Shown one piece after another: positions 61,813 to 64,000 of a stretch of 64,000 nucleotides of DNA. The notes beneath the pieces were generated by a model that saw nothing but the letters and a program-made list of their open reading frames with translations, searched no databases and was not told the DNA's origin. The stretch covers positions 310,001 to 374,000 of the forward strand of contig SRSI01000023.1 of NCBI GenBank assembly GCA_005656395.1, given 5' to 3'. The position numbers and the translations under genes are program-made. The number at the start of each line of letters is the position of its first letter. The stretch's first letter is position 1. The DNA comes from Strongyloides papillosus (lineage: Eukaryota; Nematoda; Chromadorea; Rhabditida; Strongyloididae).

Positions 61813-62314
61813 ATGTTTCCACTAATTGATGATGTATATATTTTGATTGTAGAAGCTATAAGTTTAATACTACATCTGTTATTAACATTTTTCATGATTT
61901 AAAGTTTAAATACTTTTCAGGCATTTCATACTAGTTTTTTAATTCCTTATGTTGTTAACAGTATCTATTATTTATCATATTAATATTTTTTTGGTATCTT
62001 CCAAGATGGGGTTTAGTTATGCATTATTATGCATCTAACGAGTGTTTTTCAATAATTTATACTTTAACATTTTATCAGTTTCAAACATTATTAATAATAG
62101 TAGATGTCATACTTACTGTAAATAAAATTTTTGCGTATCTGAACCAGTTTTTTACAAAATCGGTTGGACAAAAAATGAGTCTTATATTATTGTTATTTTT
62201 CAAATTGTCGTGAAATACCTTTATTATTCTTATCTATAATTTATTGGGGCTATTTTTATGGGCGTAGTATTCGTTCACGTAAAATGTTTAACATTTAAGA
62301 AACTTTTAGAATAG
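61813..62314 (+). pseudogene. F12: plus-strand 7TM receptor fragment, last copy
   Basis: Recognisable from MFPLIDDVYI; a 64-codon middle frame (62019-62213) reads ASNECFSIIYTLTFYQFQT. The DKFF motif is lost by a small deletion (NKIFAYLNQ). Ends KKLLE and TAG at 62314. Confidence 0.5.
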
Positions 62315-62768
62315 ATATCATTATTTGATCCATATCTTTTCCAAGTTCTTAAGATATTAAGTTACTTTAAAATTCAAATATTATATCTTTAGTAAATTAT
62401 AAACCACATTGTCTTATTAAGTTTAAAAAAAAGTAAATCGAGTAACAGAATAAAGAGTTTAAAAAGGATTTGTTCCATAAATAACTTGTCTAATTCTTGC
62501 AAAAATCCTTTGGAATTATATATTTACTTTTATTAAACAAGGAACACATCTTTTGATTATTTATTCATTAGCAATGCTGAATTTTAGCTAAAGTCTACTA
62601 ACGACAAAATTATTTTTTTATTTCTTTTTATCATAGATAGTACTAAAAGGCATTTTAATTCATTAAATAGACTATTTATGAATAAACAAAATTAAACCTA
62701 ATTCAAAATGCATATTTGATATTTCTTCATAATATTAATTTAATTTTTTGAATTTTATCTGCTATACT
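62315..62768. other. M-type 3' flank, right end of the array
   Basis: No gene. The stretch matches the flanks 36900-37320 and 45603-46030 and stops matching at about 62768, just after TTTTATCTGCTATACT, before any M coding sequence would begin. Confidence 0.5.
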
Positions 62769-62990
62769 TAGCAACCTGACATCCTTAATGTTTTTAAAAA
62801 AACATTATTCCAATGATAAAAAGTTGTTGAAAAGTGTTTACTTTTTTAGTGATAAATAACATTTTAATAAATAACAATGATGATAAACAAATAACATATT
62901 CATAATCAGCGTAAAATTTTGAATCTGTTGATATATAAATTTGTTAAAAATTCAAAAAAATTTTTTTTTGTTGATAATCAATTAACCTAT
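62769..62990. other. Unique AT-rich junction with a palindrome
   Basis: Sequence found nowhere else in the window. It holds a perfect 9-bp inverted repeat, AATGTTTTT/AAAAACATT, at 62787-62806, about 20 bp from the array end. Confidence 0.45.
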
Positions 62991-64000
62991 ATCTTTCTTA
63001 AAAACTAAAATTTCAAGAATCTGTTCCATGCGTTTGTAGAACAAATTCGTGGCTACAAAATGAGATATCAACCATTTCTGTAACTTATGTACACACTTCA
63101 ATAAATATTATTAAATTATTTTAGTCAACTTCAATAAAATATGAAAAAAATTATTAAAAATATTAATATTTTGACAATAAAACAAAATTTAAAAAATCTG
63201 TCCCATGCGTTTGTAGAACAAACTTTTGGCTACAAAATGACACCTTAAACATTTCTATAGCTTAAGCACAGGCTTCAATAAATATTCCTAAAAATTTTCT
63301 TTCATGTATAGGAAAATTTTTTAAAAACTTATTATTAATTTTTAAATTTAAATAATTCCGCAATAAAACAATATTTAAAAAATCTGTGCCATGGGTTCGT
63401 AGAACAAACTCTTGGCTACAAAATGAGACTAACACCATATCTGTATCTTAAGTACAAGCTTCAATAAATATTCCTAAAGATTTTTATTCAGATATGGGAA
63501 AATTTTTTAAAAATTATTTTAAAATTTTTAAATTTAAATAAATCCACAATAAAACAAAATTTAAAAAATCTGTCCCATGCGTTTGTAGAACAAACTGTTG
63601 GCTACAAAATGAGACTACAGTCATATCTGTATCTTAAGCACAGGCTTCAATAAATATTCCTAAAAATTTTCATTCAAATATAGAAAATTTTTAGAAATTT
63701 ATTTAATTTTGAATAATTTCACTAAAAAGTAATATTTCAAAAATCTGTCCCATGCGTTTGTAGAACAAACTCTTGGCTACAAAATGACACCTTAACCATT
63801 TCTGTAGCACAAGCACAGGCTTCAATAAATATTCCTAAAGATTTTTATTCAGATATGGAAAAATTTTTTAAAAATTATTTTAAAATTTTTAAATTTAAAT
63901 AAATCCACAAAAAAACAAAATTTAAAAAATCTGTCCCATGCGTTTGTAGAACAAACTGTTGGCTACAAAATGAAACTACAGTCATATCTGTATCTTAAGC
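62991..64000. repeat. Tandem satellite, unit about 175-186 bp, runs off right edge
   Basis: Six units anchored on CTGTCCCATGCGTTTGTAGA at 63021, 63198, 63384, 63570, 63745 and 63931 (spacing 177, 186, 186, 175, 186). Each also has CTTGGCTACAAAATGA and GCTTCAATAAATATTCCTAA. The core holds short inverted repeats, GTTTGT-AGA-ACAAAC and TTTGTAG..CTACAAA. Units alternate between two tail types (ACACC(T)TAA..CATTTCTGTAGC and ACTACAGTCATATCTGTATC), hinting at a higher-order dimer. The first unit is the most diverged, as expected at an array edge. Confidence 0.9.

Noticed and set aside
1..64000. tRNA, rRNA or CRISPR features
   Set aside because: No cloverleaf, ribosomal sequence or regularly spaced repeat-spacer pattern was recognised; the only regular repeat is the satellite at the right edge.

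Overview
The window looks like nuclear DNA of a nematode, most probably a Strongyloides-type (clade IV) worm. The sequence is very AT-rich, introns are tiny (39-44 bp, GT..TTTTTAG), genes are compact, and nearly all of it is one tandem expansion of worm chemoreceptor-like seven-transmembrane (7TM) genes. I cannot name the species. No RNA gene, CRISPR array or prokaryotic feature was seen.

Left edge (1-1540, minus): the 5' end of an ordinary single-copy gene, a type II membrane gamma-glutamyltransferase, which runs off the window. From about 2.9 kb to 62.77 kb everything belongs to one array built from a few modules. Module A is a two-exon 7TM receptor on the minus strand (12 copies, all with an open 7TM core). 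Module F is a broken receptor-like fragment on the plus strand (12 copies), one starting 573-605 bp upstream of every A start, so A and F always form a divergent pair. Module M is an unrecognised cysteine-rich single-pass membrane protein on the minus strand (one intact, one stopped just before its membrane anchor, one decayed, four 3' stubs). Module P is an unrecognised plus-strand pseudogene (6 copies). Modules B and C are two more 7TM receptor subfamilies on the minus strand (4 B genes, 2 C genes, 2 C stubs). A, B and C share the same exon 1 length (184-185 codons) and the same phase-0 intron, so they descend from one gene.

Layout: M1 (3.5-5.4 kb), M2 (7.7-9.6), P1-A1-F1, A2-F2, then a large unit M4-P2-B1-C1-A3-F3, simple units A4-F4, A5-F5, A6-F6, then M3-P3-A7-F7, large unit M5-P4-B2-(C stub)-A8-F8, A9-F9, large unit M6-P5-B3-(C stub)-A10-F10, large unit M7-P6-B4-C2-A11-F11, and A12-F12. 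A-to-A spacing is either about 2.4 kb (simple unit) or 6.3-7.5 kb (large unit). The array stops abruptly near 62.77 kb and is followed by a 175-186 bp satellite that runs off the right edge.

Two non-autonomous DNA transposons are defined by their ends and by an empty site: a Tc1/mariner-type element (5736-6685) upstream of M1 and a hAT-type element (49842-50407) inside the last exon of A10. The array shows mosaic gene conversion, GC-AG introns in both C genes, and repeated independent loss of the receptor C-terminal tail. If the receptors work together, the expected role is chemosensation in sensory neurons; this is inferred from family type only.
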